Source: Faecalicatena fissicatena
Lineage (GTDB): Bacteria; Bacillota; Clostridia; Lachnospirales; Lachnospiraceae
DNA length: 50,488 nt
Direction: 5' to 3'
Assembly (NCBI GenBank): GCA_001028025.1
Contig: LDAQ01000094.1
Coordinates: 1-50,488, forward strand
Below are positions 1 through 9,163 of this stretch, piece by piece; the first letter of the stretch is position 1, and each line of letters begins with the position of its first letter. Under the pieces are notes generated by a model. The model made no database searches and was not told the origin of the DNA. It was given only the letters and a program-made list of their open reading frames with translations. The position numbers were made by a program, and so were the translations under genes.

Positions 1-94
1 AACAGGACAGGTGCTTTTCACAGTACGTCCCGGCTCACGGTAAGCGCCCCCTTCGTCCGCTCCCGAGGCTAAAGCTCGTGAGCTAAATCCCCAT

Positions 95-835
95 TTATAG
101 GAGGGTTTCCAGGATCTCCAGTGATTTGAATTGTTTATCCACGTATACTTCCCGGTACCGTTCCAGCACCCGTGCCAGCTGATCCAATACTTTATCGGTC
201 ACATTAAACGTATATAACTTCTCTATTTTACTGCTTTCTATATATTGCATGCTATATAATGTCGAATTATCCAGGCGGATACCGTCAATGATATCTCTGT
301 CACACTCGCTGCATACCAGGCCGCCTTTTCTGACACTAAAAACAGCGGGGCGTTCCTTATCCCCGCACGACACGCACTGAAAGACTTCCGGGCCCTCGCC
401 GTTGATGCAGTAAGCTTTCAGTTCAAATATGTATCGGATGAGTCTGTCGGGAATGTGCGGATTGGTCAGTGCACGCATGGTCTGATATAAAAGCTTCAGC
501 ATTTCTCTTTCATCATTCGATTCTTTCGTATAATAATTCGCAAACTCGAGAAAATAAAAACCGTAATATGCGCCCACGATGTCTTCCCGGAGTTCTGCAA
601 AATAATTCAGAACATTGACAGACTGTATCGTATGGGAAGAACGGCCCTCGTACATGGTGAACTCCCCGAACGTAAACGGATTAACTGCGCCTACCAGGGG
701 GCTGTTCGGACGCCTGGAGCCCTTGGCAAACGCAGCTAACTTTCCCTGTTCCTTTGTCAATATCACTACTCTTCTGTCATATTCCCCAATGGGCGCTGTA
801 GACAGAACCATACCTGTCAGCACAATCTGATTCAC
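95..835 (-). CDS. recO: DNA repair protein RecO
   Basis: RecO is the recombination mediator of the RecFOR pathway: it displaces SSB and helps load RecA on gapped DNA. The 246-residue length is normal. The N-terminal part (about 1-80) fits the OB-fold domain. Four cysteines at 154, 157, 175 and 178 (two CxxC pairs) form the zinc site typical of Gram-positive RecO. The start codon is GTG, preceded by GGGAG about nine bases upstream, which supports it over internal ATGs. It is the last gene of the era-yqzL-recO cluster, and the yqzL frame runs 59 bases into it. The 94 bases downstream hold no gene. They contain a possible weak hairpin (GCTCACG with CGTGAGC on the minus strand) that I cannot classify. 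Confidence 0.96.
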   Translation of the reverse strand: MNQIVLTGMVLSTAPIGEYDRRVVILTKEQGKLAAFAKGSRRPNSPLVGAVNPFTFGEFTMYEGRSSHTIQSVNVLNYFAELREDIVGAYYGFYFLEFANYYTKESNDEREMLKLLYQTMRALTNPHIPDRLIRYIFELKAYCINGEGPEVFQCVSCGDKERPAVFSVRKGGLVCSECDRDIIDGIRLDNSTLYSMQYIESSKIEKLYTFNVTDKVLDQLARVLERYREVYVDKQFKSLEILETLL

Positions 836-962
836 AACTGCTTACTCCCAAACTTTTTTCCTTTATCCGTCCTTTTTCTGCTGCTGGTTCCTGCATTTTA
901 TAGGACAGATAATCTTCCACATTTCCGGTTGCAAAAAACTTATCCCAGTATTTCTGTTCCAT
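777..962 (-). CDS. yqzL: YqzL family small protein
   Basis: This is a short protein of 61 residues starting MEQKYWDKFFATGNVEDYL. The W-x3-F-x2-TGN-x-x-x-YL pattern is characteristic of the YqzL family, which sits between era and recO in many Firmicutes and has no established function. The ATG has a good ribosome binding site (GAGGTGAT). The family is usually about 45-50 residues. Here the frame continues into recO for 59 bases, so the last 20 or so residues are probably an unconserved tail. An upstream in-frame ATG at 1052 lies in repeat-like DNA and has no good binding site, so I rejected it. Confidence 0.8.
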   Translation of the reverse strand: MEQKYWDKFFATGNVEDYLSYKMQEPAAEKGRIKEKSLGVSSCESDCADRYGSVYSAHWGI

Positions 963-986
963 CAGATCACCTCTTCTTATGTGTTG

Positions 987-1112
987 CATTATTCTGCGGC
1001 TAAGCAGCAGAACCGTACAAAGGGCATGTATTACATGGTGACCTTTATACATTGTTCTGCAGCATTACAGCAGACCCGCACGCAGGACATGTATTGGATC
1101 ATGCCCTTTGGG
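987..1112. repeat. Degenerate 63-bp tandem duplication
   Basis: Two adjacent 63-bp units (987-1049 and 1050-1112) match at roughly 70% of positions, sharing blocks such as CAGCAGA, CATGTATT and CCTTT. They fill most of the 244-bp gap between yqzL and era. On the minus strand one frame reads TCPACGSAV in one unit and TCPLYGSAA in the other, ending in stops. A further FCSKCAGRFYEV stretch lies nearer era. This looks like a decayed zinc-ribbon coding sequence or a small repeat of that ancestry, not an intact gene. Confidence 0.5.
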
Positions 1113-1206
1113 TATGTTATTAGGTTCTCCGATTCAGACAGCACTATACCTCGTAAAATCTGCCAGCACATTTTGAGCAAAATGCCTTGACACCTGTATT
1201 TATTCT

Positions 1207-2106
1207 TTATCTTTCCTCTTCCCTGTAACCAAAGTTCTTCATCAAAAAATCGCTGTCACGCCAGTTTTTCTGCACCTTTACCCAGAGCTTAAGGTTCACT
1301 TTGCAGTCCAGCAGACGCTCGATTTCGTACCTCGCCGTACTGCCGATCTTTTTCAGCATGCTTCCCTGCTTTCCTATGATGATTCCTTTGTGGGAATCCC
1401 TTTCACAGATGATGGTCGCATCAATATGCATGACCCGCTTCTCCATTTTCATACTGTCTATGGCAACGGCTATCCCATGAGGGATCTCGTCCTGCAGACA
1501 GTGCAGGGCCTTCTCACGGATCAGTTCTGCTACGATCTGGCGTTCGGGCTGATCCGTTATGGTATCTTCATCATAAAACTGCGGTCCGCAGGGGAGATAC
1601 TGCATAATCACCTTGACCAGCTCATCCGTATTGTCCCCGTTTCTTGCAGATACGGGCACTATGGCTGCAAAATCATACGCTTTCTGGTATGCATCGATAA
1701 AAGTCAGGACTTCCTCCTTTTTTACCATGTCTGTCTTATTAATTACCAGAATAACCGGTGTCTTCACACGGCCCAGCTGTTCAATGATATGCTGCTCTCC
1801 GGCCCCTATGAAAGTAGACGGCTCAACAAGCCATAGAACTACATCCACTTCGTTCAGGGTGCGCTCTGCAACGTTCACCATATATTCACCCAGCTTATTT
1901 TTTGCCTTGTGGATACCCGGGGTATCTACAAATACAATCTGGCCTTCCTCAGTCGTTAGTACGGTCTGAATCCGGTTACGGGTAGTCTGCGGTTTATTGG
2001 ATGTTATCGCAATCTTCTGGCCGATCAGATAGTTCATCAACGTAGACTTTCCCACATTCGGACGCCCGATCAAAGTAACAAATCCTGACTTATAATTTTC
2101 TTTCAT
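1207..2106 (-). CDS. era: GTPase Era
   Basis: Era is an essential Ras-like GTPase with a C-terminal KH domain. It binds the 3' end of 16S rRNA and acts in 30S subunit maturation at the membrane. Visible motifs are the P-loop GRPNVGKS at about residues 14-21, DTPG at 61-64 and NKTD at 123-126. The KH-domain region near the C terminus contains GIIIGKQGSMLKKIG. The chosen ATG gives 299 residues, the usual Era length, and follows AAAGGTGAAAG. An in-frame ATG 45 bases upstream would add 15 unconserved residues. It lies upstream of yqzL and recO in the same orientation. Confidence 0.97.
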   Translation of the reverse strand: MKENYKSGFVTLIGRPNVGKSTLMNYLIGQKIAITSNKPQTTRNRIQTVLTTEEGQIVFVDTPGIHKAKNKLGEYMVNVAERTLNEVDVVLWLVEPSTFIGAGEQHIIEQLGRVKTPVILVINKTDMVKKEEVLTFIDAYQKAYDFAAIVPVSARNGDNTDELVKVIMQYLPCGPQFYDEDTITDQPERQIVAELIREKALHCLQDEIPHGIAVAIDSMKMEKRVMHIDATIICERDSHKGIIIGKQGSMLKKIGSTARYEIERLLDCKVNLKLWVKVQKNWRDSDFLMKNFGYREEER

Positions 2107-2173
2107 TCTTTCACCTTTCATTTTGGTATGCTTCGGAGTATGTACATTCATTCACTGCACGCGGCTGATACGC

Positions 2174-2204
2174 TACTGTTCACACCCGCGGGGCGTGCAC
2201 AGTA
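2174..2204. repeat. Imperfect 31-bp palindrome between protease gene and era
   Basis: A near-palindrome with TACTGT and ACAGTA ends and a GC-rich centre forms a stem of about 13 pairs with two mismatches. It sits in the 162-bp gap between the protease gene and era, and both of those genes are read leftwards. No U tract follows on the minus strand, so it does not look like a classical terminator. It could be a dispersed REP-type hairpin. Confidence 0.5.
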
Positions 2205-2313
2205 ACGCTGCTCCTGCCTTACGATCCGGACCGGACTGTGCGTTCTCTGCACAGCGTCGCATCCATAGCGTAAAACAGGCAGTCAGCCGGACACAGGATG
2301 AATCAAATACACT

Positions 2314-5241
2314 CTAGAACAGTGTCTTTACCTCACCAAACATATCTTTCTGTTCTTCTATTTTTTCTTCATTTCCAATCACACACAGCTGGTCAGCTGC
2401 AAGTACTGCCTCAACAACGCCTGCCAGTGCACGGATATCCTCCTGGCCTGCGCTTAATATATCCATACGTTCTTTCTTTATCATGTCCGCTGTTACACGG
2501 TTCATATAGAGATTCATCGAACGGTCTCCTTTTGACGATGGAGTCATCGGGCGGTCAATATTGCTGATGGTGCCGATGATATATTTCGTCATATCTCTTT
2601 CATCTACAGTAAATTTCCTGAGATAATCTACAATTCCCTCATAAGTCTCCATGGTTTTCTTCAGGTTCGGGTCACGGTAGGAAATAAAGTACCCTTCCCC
2701 AATCCGGTTGAAGCTGCTCATGCAGCCGTATGCCCCGCCTTTTACACGCACATTCTGCCACAGATAGTCATAGCTTAAGATGACTTTCAGGATCTGGAGC
2801 GCTCCATTGTAATCTGCACCATGGTCGATAAAGTTCCCGACTCTGGCGACATACTGTACTTTGGAAGATGTCTTAAAGCCTTCGTTCTTTTTATCGCAGT
2901 GAATAATACAGGGAGTTTCTTCTGATTTCGGCTCCTCGTGAAGACCTGACTTTATCTTACTGATTCCGGCACTGATGGATTCCAGTCCCTCCTCTGCGGA
3001 AGTATAGCTTATCATCATATTATCTGCACGGAAGATTTCCTTAACTATGGCTTTGAGATTAGCAATCAGTTCTGCCTTTTTCTCTTGAAAGTTTTCTTCT
3101 ATATCTTTTACAGCCTGATAAAAACCGATACCGTCTGTATCATCCTTGAACTTTGCAAGTGGTGAATCATAGGACAATGCACGGAGCGCAGCTGTAGTAT
3201 GGCCGGAAGACTGGAAGCTCATCTGCATTCTGGATTTCAGCATAGCCAGAATCTCTTTCAGGCGCTTCTCATCATCCAGTTTGGACTCCATCAGAATTTC
3301 GCGCATCATGGCAAGCAATATATCCATCTTAGGATAGAGGGCCTTCCCTTTGATCTCGAATGTGGCACGGAAATCCTTTTCCTTTACTTTTGTAACATCT
3401 GCATACAGTTCCAGGGATGTTCCGATCCCTCCGGTGTGGACATTGATCTCATTAAATAATTCCCCGTATCCATAATGATTCGTATCAATCATCCCGAGCA
3501 CCGCCTGCAGCAGTCCTGCATAAACTAACTTGTCCTCCGGTATACCGGATAAATCAAACATCAGTGCGATGTAGCCGATGCCGTTCGTCTCCACATTGTG
3601 ATGGATCATTTTAATGCCGTCTATCTCTTTTTCTTCGTTGCAGATCGGTGCAATCTCTTTTGAAATATCTTCCCTGCTCAGTACCGGTATCTTCTCCATG
3701 TCCTCTTTCGAGGATTCTGCCTCCTGATACTCGAGCAATTTTTTCGTGTCTTTTATCAAATTATTTATTTCTTCTTCGCTCAAATTGTTTCTATACGCTT
3801 CCAGTTTATCGGCTAGTTCTTTATCCTGCCGCGCTGTCCGTCCCCTCTCCGGCTTCACGATTACAACAGAGGCATGCGTATTATCCAGAAGGTATGTCTG
3901 AATCAGGGATTCAAAGTATCCTGTGCCCGTCTGCTCCTTCAGGAACTCAAACGTTGGAATTGCCTTCATGTGGATAAATGGCTTCTCCTCATCATACAGC
4001 CAGCTGTCAAATATCTGGAGGCCATACATGAGTCCTTTCGGATAATTTCCGAAATCAGCTTCCCGGAAACGGAATTCATGATAATTAATTCCGGCTTCCA
4101 ATGCCTTTTTATCAATGCCCTTTTCTACAATATCCTTCAGTGTGCCTTCAATGATAGACAGGAATTCTTCTTTTTGCTCCAGATTGGCATTCTTTGCAAC
4201 CACAGAGAAAATAGGCTGATATATGCCATTATCATAGGAGCCCATGATATCTTTGCCGATTCCGGCATCCACAAGCGCTTTTTTCAACGGCGCCCCGGGA
4301 GCGGAAAGCAGAGCATAGTCAAGGATCTGGAATGCCAGATACAGCTTTTCATCCATACTGGTGCCAATCACCTTATTATAGGAAAGATAAGTATTATCCT
4401 CCTCGCTCTCCTCACTTGAAATTGAATACTCCATCTCAAGTTCCTTCACTTTTTCAAAGGGCTCCTGATATTTAATCTCAGAATCCACTGAAATCTTGTC
4501 AAACTTACTCAGATATTCCTTATCCAGCCACAGAAGCTTTTCTTCCATGTCCATATCTCCATACAGATAAATATAGCTGTTAGAAGGATGATAATACTTT
4601 CTATGGAAATCCAAAAATTGCTCATATGTCAATTCAGGAATAAAATCCGGATCTCCGCCCGATTCATTTGCATAAGAGGTATCCGGGAAAAGAGAATTCA
4701 GGATCACGCGGTCCAGCACACCCTCCGGTGAGGAAAAGGCACCCTTCATCTCATTATAAACCACGCCGTTGTATTCCAGTTTTGAATCCGCATCGTCCAG
4801 CTTATAGCTCCATCCCTCCTGGCGGAAGATTTCTTCGTGTTCGTAGATATTTGGATAAAATACTGCATCCATATATACGTGCATCAGATTCTGGAAGTCT
4901 TTGTCATTGCAGCTGGCAACCGGGTAAACAGTCTTATCCGGATAGGTCATGGCATTCAAAAATGTGTTCAGTGAACCTTTCACCAGTTCTACAAAAGGAT
5001 CCTTTACCGGGAAATCCCTGGAACCGCACAGTACGGAATGTTCCATAATATGCGGGACGCCTGTGCTGTCGGACGGCGGGGTACGGAATCCGATGGAAAA
5101 CACCTTGTTTTCGTCGTCATTTTCCATCAGCAGAACTCGCGCCCCACTCTTTTTATGTCGCAAAAGGCAGCCCTTCGATTTTAAATCTGATAAATCTTCT
5201 TCCAGTACCGGTTCATATGCATCTAAGTCAAAAATACTCAT
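2314..5241 (-). CDS. M16C family zinc metalloprotease (PreP/insulinase-like)
   Basis: This 975-residue protein belongs to the insulinase superfamily, subfamily M16C, whose characterised members (presequence protease, falcilysin) degrade peptides inside a closed two-half chamber. The inverted zinc motif HIMEH lies at residues 64-68, with GVPH before it and the usual downstream Glu region (NAMTYPDKTVYPVAS then YMDAV). The length matches the four-domain single-chain form. There is no signal peptide, so it is probably cytoplasmic. The ATG is preceded by AGAGAGGTG. Bacterial family members are common in Clostridia, but their substrates are unknown. Its own promoter region upstream is interrupted by a large hairpin element. 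Confidence 0.93.
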   Translation of the reverse strand: MSIFDLDAYEPVLEEDLSDLKSKGCLLRHKKSGARVLLMENDDENKVFSIGFRTPPSDSTGVPHIMEHSVLCGSRDFPVKDPFVELVKGSLNTFLNAMTYPDKTVYPVASCNDKDFQNLMHVYMDAVFYPNIYEHEEIFRQEGWSYKLDDADSKLEYNGVVYNEMKGAFSSPEGVLDRVILNSLFPDTSYANESGGDPDFIPELTYEQFLDFHRKYYHPSNSYIYLYGDMDMEEKLLWLDKEYLSKFDKISVDSEIKYQEPFEKVKELEMEYSISSEESEEDNTYLSYNKVIGTSMDEKLYLAFQILDYALLSAPGAPLKKALVDAGIGKDIMGSYDNGIYQPIFSVVAKNANLEQKEEFLSIIEGTLKDIVEKGIDKKALEAGINYHEFRFREADFGNYPKGLMYGLQIFDSWLYDEEKPFIHMKAIPTFEFLKEQTGTGYFESLIQTYLLDNTHASVVIVKPERGRTARQDKELADKLEAYRNNLSEEEINNLIKDTKKLLEYQEAESSKEDMEKIPVLSREDISKEIAPICNEEKEIDGIKMIHHNVETNGIGYIALMFDLSGIPEDKLVYAGLLQAVLGMIDTNHYGYGELFNEINVHTGGIGTSLELYADVTKVKEKDFRATFEIKGKALYPKMDILLAMMREILMESKLDDEKRLKEILAMLKSRMQMSFQSSGHTTAALRALSYDSPLAKFKDDTDGIGFYQAVKDIEENFQEKKAELIANLKAIVKEIFRADNMMISYTSAEEGLESISAGISKIKSGLHEEPKSEETPCIIHCDKKNEGFKTSSKVQYVARVGNFIDHGADYNGALQILKVILSYDYLWQNVRVKGGAYGCMSSFNRIGEGYFISYRDPNLKKTMETYEGIVDYLRKFTVDERDMTKYIIGTISNIDRPMTPSSKGDRSMNLYMNRVTADMIKKERMDILSAGQEDIRALAGVVEAVLAADQLCVIGNEEKIEEQKDMFGEVKTLF

Positions 5242-5342
5242 AGTACACCTCTCTTTTTATTCGATGTGAACATTATAGCATCTAAATGGGAACAATAAAA
5301 GGGGGCGGTTTGCGGGGAGGAAAGTTTTTTGGCTGGGTGTCC

Positions 5343-5652
5343 GCGAAGCGGCAGTCAGAATGCAAAGCCCGGTGCAGATACACATGCTGCGGGAGAATGC
5401 GGGCGCTGCGCTAAGCGGCAGTAAGGAGGAAACGGACAGAAACGTATGGCATCGAAAGCATTCACCGTCCAGGCTGATGCCTGAACGGCTCAGGCTTTCT
5501 TGAAAACTGATTTGGAGATCAGTTTTCAGCCATTCGTTTCTGTCCGTTTCCTCCTAACTGCCGCTAAGCTCGCTGGGAGCATTCTTCCGCAGCATGTGTA
5601 TCTGCACCGGGCTTTGTATTCTGACTGCGCTTCGCTGAGTGCATCAGGGCGG
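5343..5652 (+). repeat. Large nested-hairpin element, copy 1
   Basis: Left arm 5343-5449 and right arm 5530-5635 pair over about 105 bp with only scattered mismatches. The core 5450-5529 holds two further hairpins. Hairpin A is closed by GAAAGC/GCTTTC, has an internal loop ATTCA opposite CTCAG and a 10-bp inner stem. Hairpin B is GAAAACTGAT/ATCAGTTTTC with a TTGGAG loop. A tail, GTGCATCAGGGCGG, follows at about 5639-5652. Both arms carry GCTAAGC in the same orientation, giving an A-A mismatch in the stem. A second copy in opposite orientation lies at 41809-42123. The rest of the 609-bp gap (5242-5342 and 5653-5850) shows no gene. Confidence 0.8.
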
Positions 5653-5850
5653 GAAACTTGACTCCCGGAGAGAGGGACCGCTGCGGATGATAGGCGGATT
5701 GGGTTGAAATTTGATTATTTGTTTTGGCTGGGGAAGATCATGATTGCTTAGGGCATGGATTTTAATAACGAGAGCAATTACTATATTGAGCTCCTTTTTG
5801 CCAAATATGGGGTTTAGTTTTGTTTGATTAGGTTTACAATTTTGTTTTTA

Positions 5851-6645
5851 TTACTTTTGGCCTGCCTGGAATAGGATGTGTTTTTGTCCGGTTTCGTCTG
5901 TGTATAGTTTTGCGCGGACACCGTATACTCGGAAAATGGTTTCTTCTGTCAGGACTTCGTGGGGCAGGCCGTGTGCTGTTATTTGACCGTCTTTTAGTAC
6001 GTAAATGTAGCTGCAGTATAATGCTGCTATGTTTAGATCGTGGATTGCGGCTATGACTGTTTTGTTTTGGTCTGATACTAGATTCATTAGTTCTAACTGG
6101 TATTTAATGTCCAGGTGGTTTGTGGGTTCATCCAGGATCAGGCATGGGGTGTCCTGGACAAATGCGCGGGCAATTAATACCCGCTGTTTTTCTCCTCCGG
6201 ATAGAGTGAGAAAGCTCTGGCTGCGTATGGATAAAAGGCCTACTTTTTTTAATATTTCTTCCACCAGCTTTTTGTCATTTTTGTCTTCAGATTCCATCAT
6301 TTTTTTTCTTGCGTGGCGGCCCATCATTACTACTTCTTCTACGGTAAAGTCAAAGCTTGCTTCCTGCTCCTGTATCAGGACTGACAGGTTTTGGGCCATT
6401 TCTCTGTTGCTCATGGAAGTTAGATTGTCGCCCATGAGAAAGATTTCGCCCTGCTGTGGTTTTAGGACTTTATAAATATTTTTCAGGAGTGTGGACTTTC
6501 CACTTCCATTGGGGCCGATAATACCTACGAATTCTTTCTTTTTTATGTGCATCTCTATCTGGGAAAGGATCTTTCTGTCCCTCGCCTGGTAGGAAAGTCC
6601 CCTGATTTCTAACATTTCGTACTCATCCCCCTTATTTAAACTCAT
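5851..6645 (-). CDS. btuD: Corrinoid/iron-complex ABC transporter ATP-binding protein
   Basis: This is the ATPase of a FecCD/BtuCD-type importer. It has Walker A GPNGSGKST at about 44-52, the signature LSGGEKQR and Walker B LILDEPTNHLD. The first ATG lies inside the end of the permease gene and has AAGGTG seven bases upstream. A second ATG (at 6615, starting MLEIRGL) also has a purine-rich site and matches the usual family start, so the true N terminus is uncertain by ten residues. It is the last gene of a three-gene operon. Sequence alone would allow siderophore or haem as substrate. The upstream cobalamin riboswitch makes cobalamin or another corrinoid the best inference. Confidence 0.88.
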   Translation of the reverse strand: MSLNKGDEYEMLEIRGLSYQARDRKILSQIEMHIKKKEFVGIIGPNGSGKSTLLKNIYKVLKPQQGEIFLMGDNLTSMSNREMAQNLSVLIQEQEASFDFTVEEVVMMGRHARKKMMESEDKNDKKLVEEILKKVGLLSIRSQSFLTLSGGEKQRVLIARAFVQDTPCLILDEPTNHLDIKYQLELMNLVSDQNKTVIAAIHDLNIAALYCSYIYVLKDGQITAHGLPHEVLTEETIFRVYGVRAKLYTDETGQKHILFQAGQK

Positions 6646-7705
6646 AATGGCGCACCTTTATCATCCACAGAAATAACGGAGCACCGATGAAGGCGGTCAG
6701 TATTCCTACGGGAATTTCTGTCGGAGGATGCAGCATTCTGGCTCCTACATCAACCCAAATCATGAATAAAGCTCCCGTAAGGACGGAAAGCGGTATCAGC
6801 TTTTTATGATCCGCTCCTACAATGGAACGAACAATATGAGGTACTACCAGTCCGATGAAACCAATGCAGCCGCTTACTGCAACTGCAGAAGCTGTGAGCA
6901 GAGCGGAAACTATAATAAGAATTCTTCTTACAACATTTACGTTTACGCCAAGTGTAATTGCCGAATGCTCTCCCATCAGTAATGCATTTAAAGCCTTAGA
7001 CAGATACATCATACACAAAAATGCCGGTATAATGAATATTCCCAATAAAAGTAAGTCTTCCCATTCCGCGCTTCCCAACCCTCCCAGCATCCAAAATGTT
7101 GCCTCTCTAACTGCCGCATCATTCGGGGCTGTATACACAATATAATTCGTCAAAGCACTGAACAGGGAGGAAACTGCAACTCCAACCAGAATTAAACGAA
7201 TTGGCGTCACTGTATTTCCTGTTCTTGCCAGGGTATAGACAAAGAGCATCGATACCAGGGCTCCGGCAAAAGCCCCTGCAGATACAGTCAGCCTTCCGCC
7301 CCATGGGAGCCAGACTCCGGCAAGCATTGCCAGCACGGCTCCCAGAGATGCCCCGGATGAGATTCCCAGGACATAAGGTTCTGCAAGCGGATTTTTTGTG
7401 AATGCCTGCATACAGATTCCAGAAAGCGTAAGTCCCGCTCCCACAAGGCCTCCCAGGAGCACTCTTGGAACCCTTAAAAACCAGACTATATTCTGTGTAC
7501 TGCTTTTAATATCTTCTATAGAAATCAGATGTTCCAGCCCGACGTATTTGGATATGTTATGCAGCACGATTTTCCAGACGGAAATAAAGTCTATGGTAAC
7601 CGGCCCTGTTCCGACGGCCAAAACAATAGAAATTATCAGCAGTATACAAAGAATAATTGAACATCTAACGCTGTGGTTCTTTATAGTCATGCAAATATTC
7701 TTCAT
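6632..7705 (-). CDS. btuC: FecCD-family (BtuC-type) corrinoid ABC transporter permease
   Basis: The 357-residue membrane protein belongs to the FecCD/BtuC family and has about ten predicted membrane helices. Family signatures are visible: PRVLLGGLVGAGLTLSG near residue 80, NPLAEPYVLGISSGASLGA near 110 and the late GCIGFIGLVVPHIVR segment, which lies in the region contacting the ATPase. The gene begins 15 bases after the binding-protein stop and overlaps the ATPase start. This is an operon arrangement under the riboswitch further upstream. Confidence 0.91.
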   Translation of the reverse strand: MKNICMTIKNHSVRCSIILCILLIISIVLAVGTGPVTIDFISVWKIVLHNISKYVGLEHLISIEDIKSSTQNIVWFLRVPRVLLGGLVGAGLTLSGICMQAFTKNPLAEPYVLGISSGASLGAVLAMLAGVWLPWGGRLTVSAGAFAGALVSMLFVYTLARTGNTVTPIRLILVGVAVSSLFSALTNYIVYTAPNDAAVREATFWMLGGLGSAEWEDLLLLGIFIIPAFLCMMYLSKALNALLMGEHSAITLGVNVNVVRRILIIVSALLTASAVAVSGCIGFIGLVVPHIVRSIVGADHKKLIPLSVLTGALFMIWVDVGARMLHPPTEIPVGILTAFIGAPLFLWMIKVRHYEFK

Positions 7706-7720
7706 ACCTGTACATCACTT

Positions 7721-8740
7721 TCATTCAAAGCAGTCCGGATGGAAAGCTTTTGCAAATTTTTCTATAGTATCTCCGGTCATTGAACTTGCGAATACCTCAC
7801 AAAGATTTACCGATATTATTCTGTCATTTACTATTGCCGGCACGGTTGCCAACGCCGGATTTTCTTTCAATTCGGATATTTTCTGCTCTAAAGAAGTATC
7901 ACCGTAATTGTTTATAACAATGACTTCAGGTGCACGCTCTACAACTTCTTCCCAGCTTACATTCGCCCATGTCTTATCCATATCGGAGAAAATATTTTTC
8001 CCTCCCGCGTGTTCAATCAGTTTTGCAGTAAAATTATTTCCACAGGTATAGGCCCCTCCATCCTGAGCCATATCATAAACAAATACTTTTACAGTTTCCT
8101 GATCTTTTACTGCTTTTTCTGCGGCCTCAATCTGAGCCTTCATTTCCTCTACAATTTCGTCTGCTTTCTCTTCAAGATCAAAAATACGTCCCAGGTTATA
8201 AAAATCTTCATATACAACATCTACGTCTGCCCCGATCGTATAACCTTCAATAGAAGCAAGTGACATAATATCATAACCGCTTAACGTTTCATGCTCCGTA
8301 TTATTTTTTTCAGAAAAAGCACTGGAACGCCCGTAAATAAAATCCGGTTCCTGGTCCAGGATTGCCTCTAATGACGGCGCTGTCTCTGAAAGTTCCGGTA
8401 TCTTCAAATATTCATCATTCCACTCGGGGTTAATTACAGAATTTGTATATGCTCTTCCGATAATTTTGTCCCCCAGCCCCATTGCCATCAATTGATCACC
8501 AGCATTTGAATTCGCTGCAATTACTCTTTCCGGCACATGCGTGAATGTCACCTCTATATCATCCTGTGTTGTTAATGTAAAAGGAAATTTCCCCTCTGAC
8601 CCGGATTTCTCTTCCTGTGCCGGTTTTGCTTTTTCTTCAGTTGATGCTGCAGCGTCTGAAGCATTTTTCCCACAGGCAGTAATACTCAGCCCTAATGCCA
8701 GCACCATCATCATACTGATCAGTTTGTTTCTCAATTTCAT
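7721..8740 (-). CDS. btuF: Corrinoid-binding lipoprotein of ABC transporter
   Basis: This class III periplasmic-type binding protein (339 residues) has a lipoprotein signal with the lipobox SITAC, so Cys23 would be lipidated and anchored outside the membrane. The mature part starts with an acidic, Ala/Glu-rich linker and then the fold of the TroA/BtuF superfamily (PERVIAANSNAGDQLMAMG, EPDFIYGRSS). The ATG follows AAGGAG. It is the first gene downstream of the cobalamin riboswitch and its terminator, which supports corrinoid rather than siderophore binding. Direct ligand residues cannot be judged from sequence. Confidence 0.88.
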   Translation of the reverse strand: MKLRNKLISMMMVLALGLSITACGKNASDAAASTEEKAKPAQEEKSGSEGKFPFTLTTQDDIEVTFTHVPERVIAANSNAGDQLMAMGLGDKIIGRAYTNSVINPEWNDEYLKIPELSETAPSLEAILDQEPDFIYGRSSAFSEKNNTEHETLSGYDIMSLASIEGYTIGADVDVVYEDFYNLGRIFDLEEKADEIVEEMKAQIEAAEKAVKDQETVKVFVYDMAQDGGAYTCGNNFTAKLIEHAGGKNIFSDMDKTWANVSWEEVVERAPEVIVINNYGDTSLEQKISELKENPALATVPAIVNDRIISVNLCEVFASSMTGDTIEKFAKAFHPDCFE

Positions 8741-8825
8741 ACTTTTGCTCCTTTTTTAAGTAATTTTTTAAAACTATCCTCATAAAAATTAAACTTCATT
8801 CTTTCGATTCTGCTAAAACAATGCA

Positions 8826-8861
8826 AAATAAAAGACATCTGCCCGTTTTAAGCAAATGTCC
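8826..8861 (-). terminator. Intrinsic terminator of the cobalamin riboswitch expression platform
   Basis: On the minus strand GACATTTGC pairs with GCAGATGTC (one G-U wobble) around a short loop, followed by TTTTATTTT. It lies between the riboswitch aptamer and the first gene of the importer operon, where a ligand-controlled terminator is expected. Confidence 0.8.
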
Positions 8862-8970
8862 AGAATATGTATATACTTTAGATACACACAAATAAAGTTG
8901 TCTTAATGATCACAAATAACAACTCCAAATATTCAGACAGGCAGCTTTTAACCGGAAGTTTCCTCTCTCT

Positions 8971-9138
8971 TTCATTAAACAGGTTTCCTGACTTCCAGAT
9001 TATCGCTCATGCTGTGCCTTCTCACAAAAATATTGATTCTGCAATGGCATATTACAGCTTTCACTCCCTGGATACAGTGGCCGGACCGTTCAGGCTTTTC
9101 ACCTGATTCCCTTTTACCTCTTTCGAGCATTTAATGAA
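8971..9138 (-). ncRNA. Cobalamin riboswitch
   Basis: Reading the minus strand, the element contains AAAAGGGAATCAGGTGAAAA, then GCCACTGTA, and near the end GTCAGGAAACCTG, the B12-box consensus. The closing helix P1 is a perfect nine-pair match: TTCATTAAA at the 5' end and TTTAATGAA at the 3' end. Together these are the hallmarks of the cobalamin class. The aptamer lies about 230 bases upstream of the btuF-like start with an intrinsic terminator between, so binding should switch off corrinoid uptake. It is read in the same direction as the importer genes. Confidence 0.95.
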
Positions 9139-9163
9139 TATTATGATTCAGTTTTACTAAACA

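Noticed and set aside
5343..5652. Interpretation of the long hairpin as a simple bidirectional terminator
   Set aside because: The arms are over 100 bp and no U tract lies at either end of the outer stem. The conserved inner hairpins are not needed for termination.
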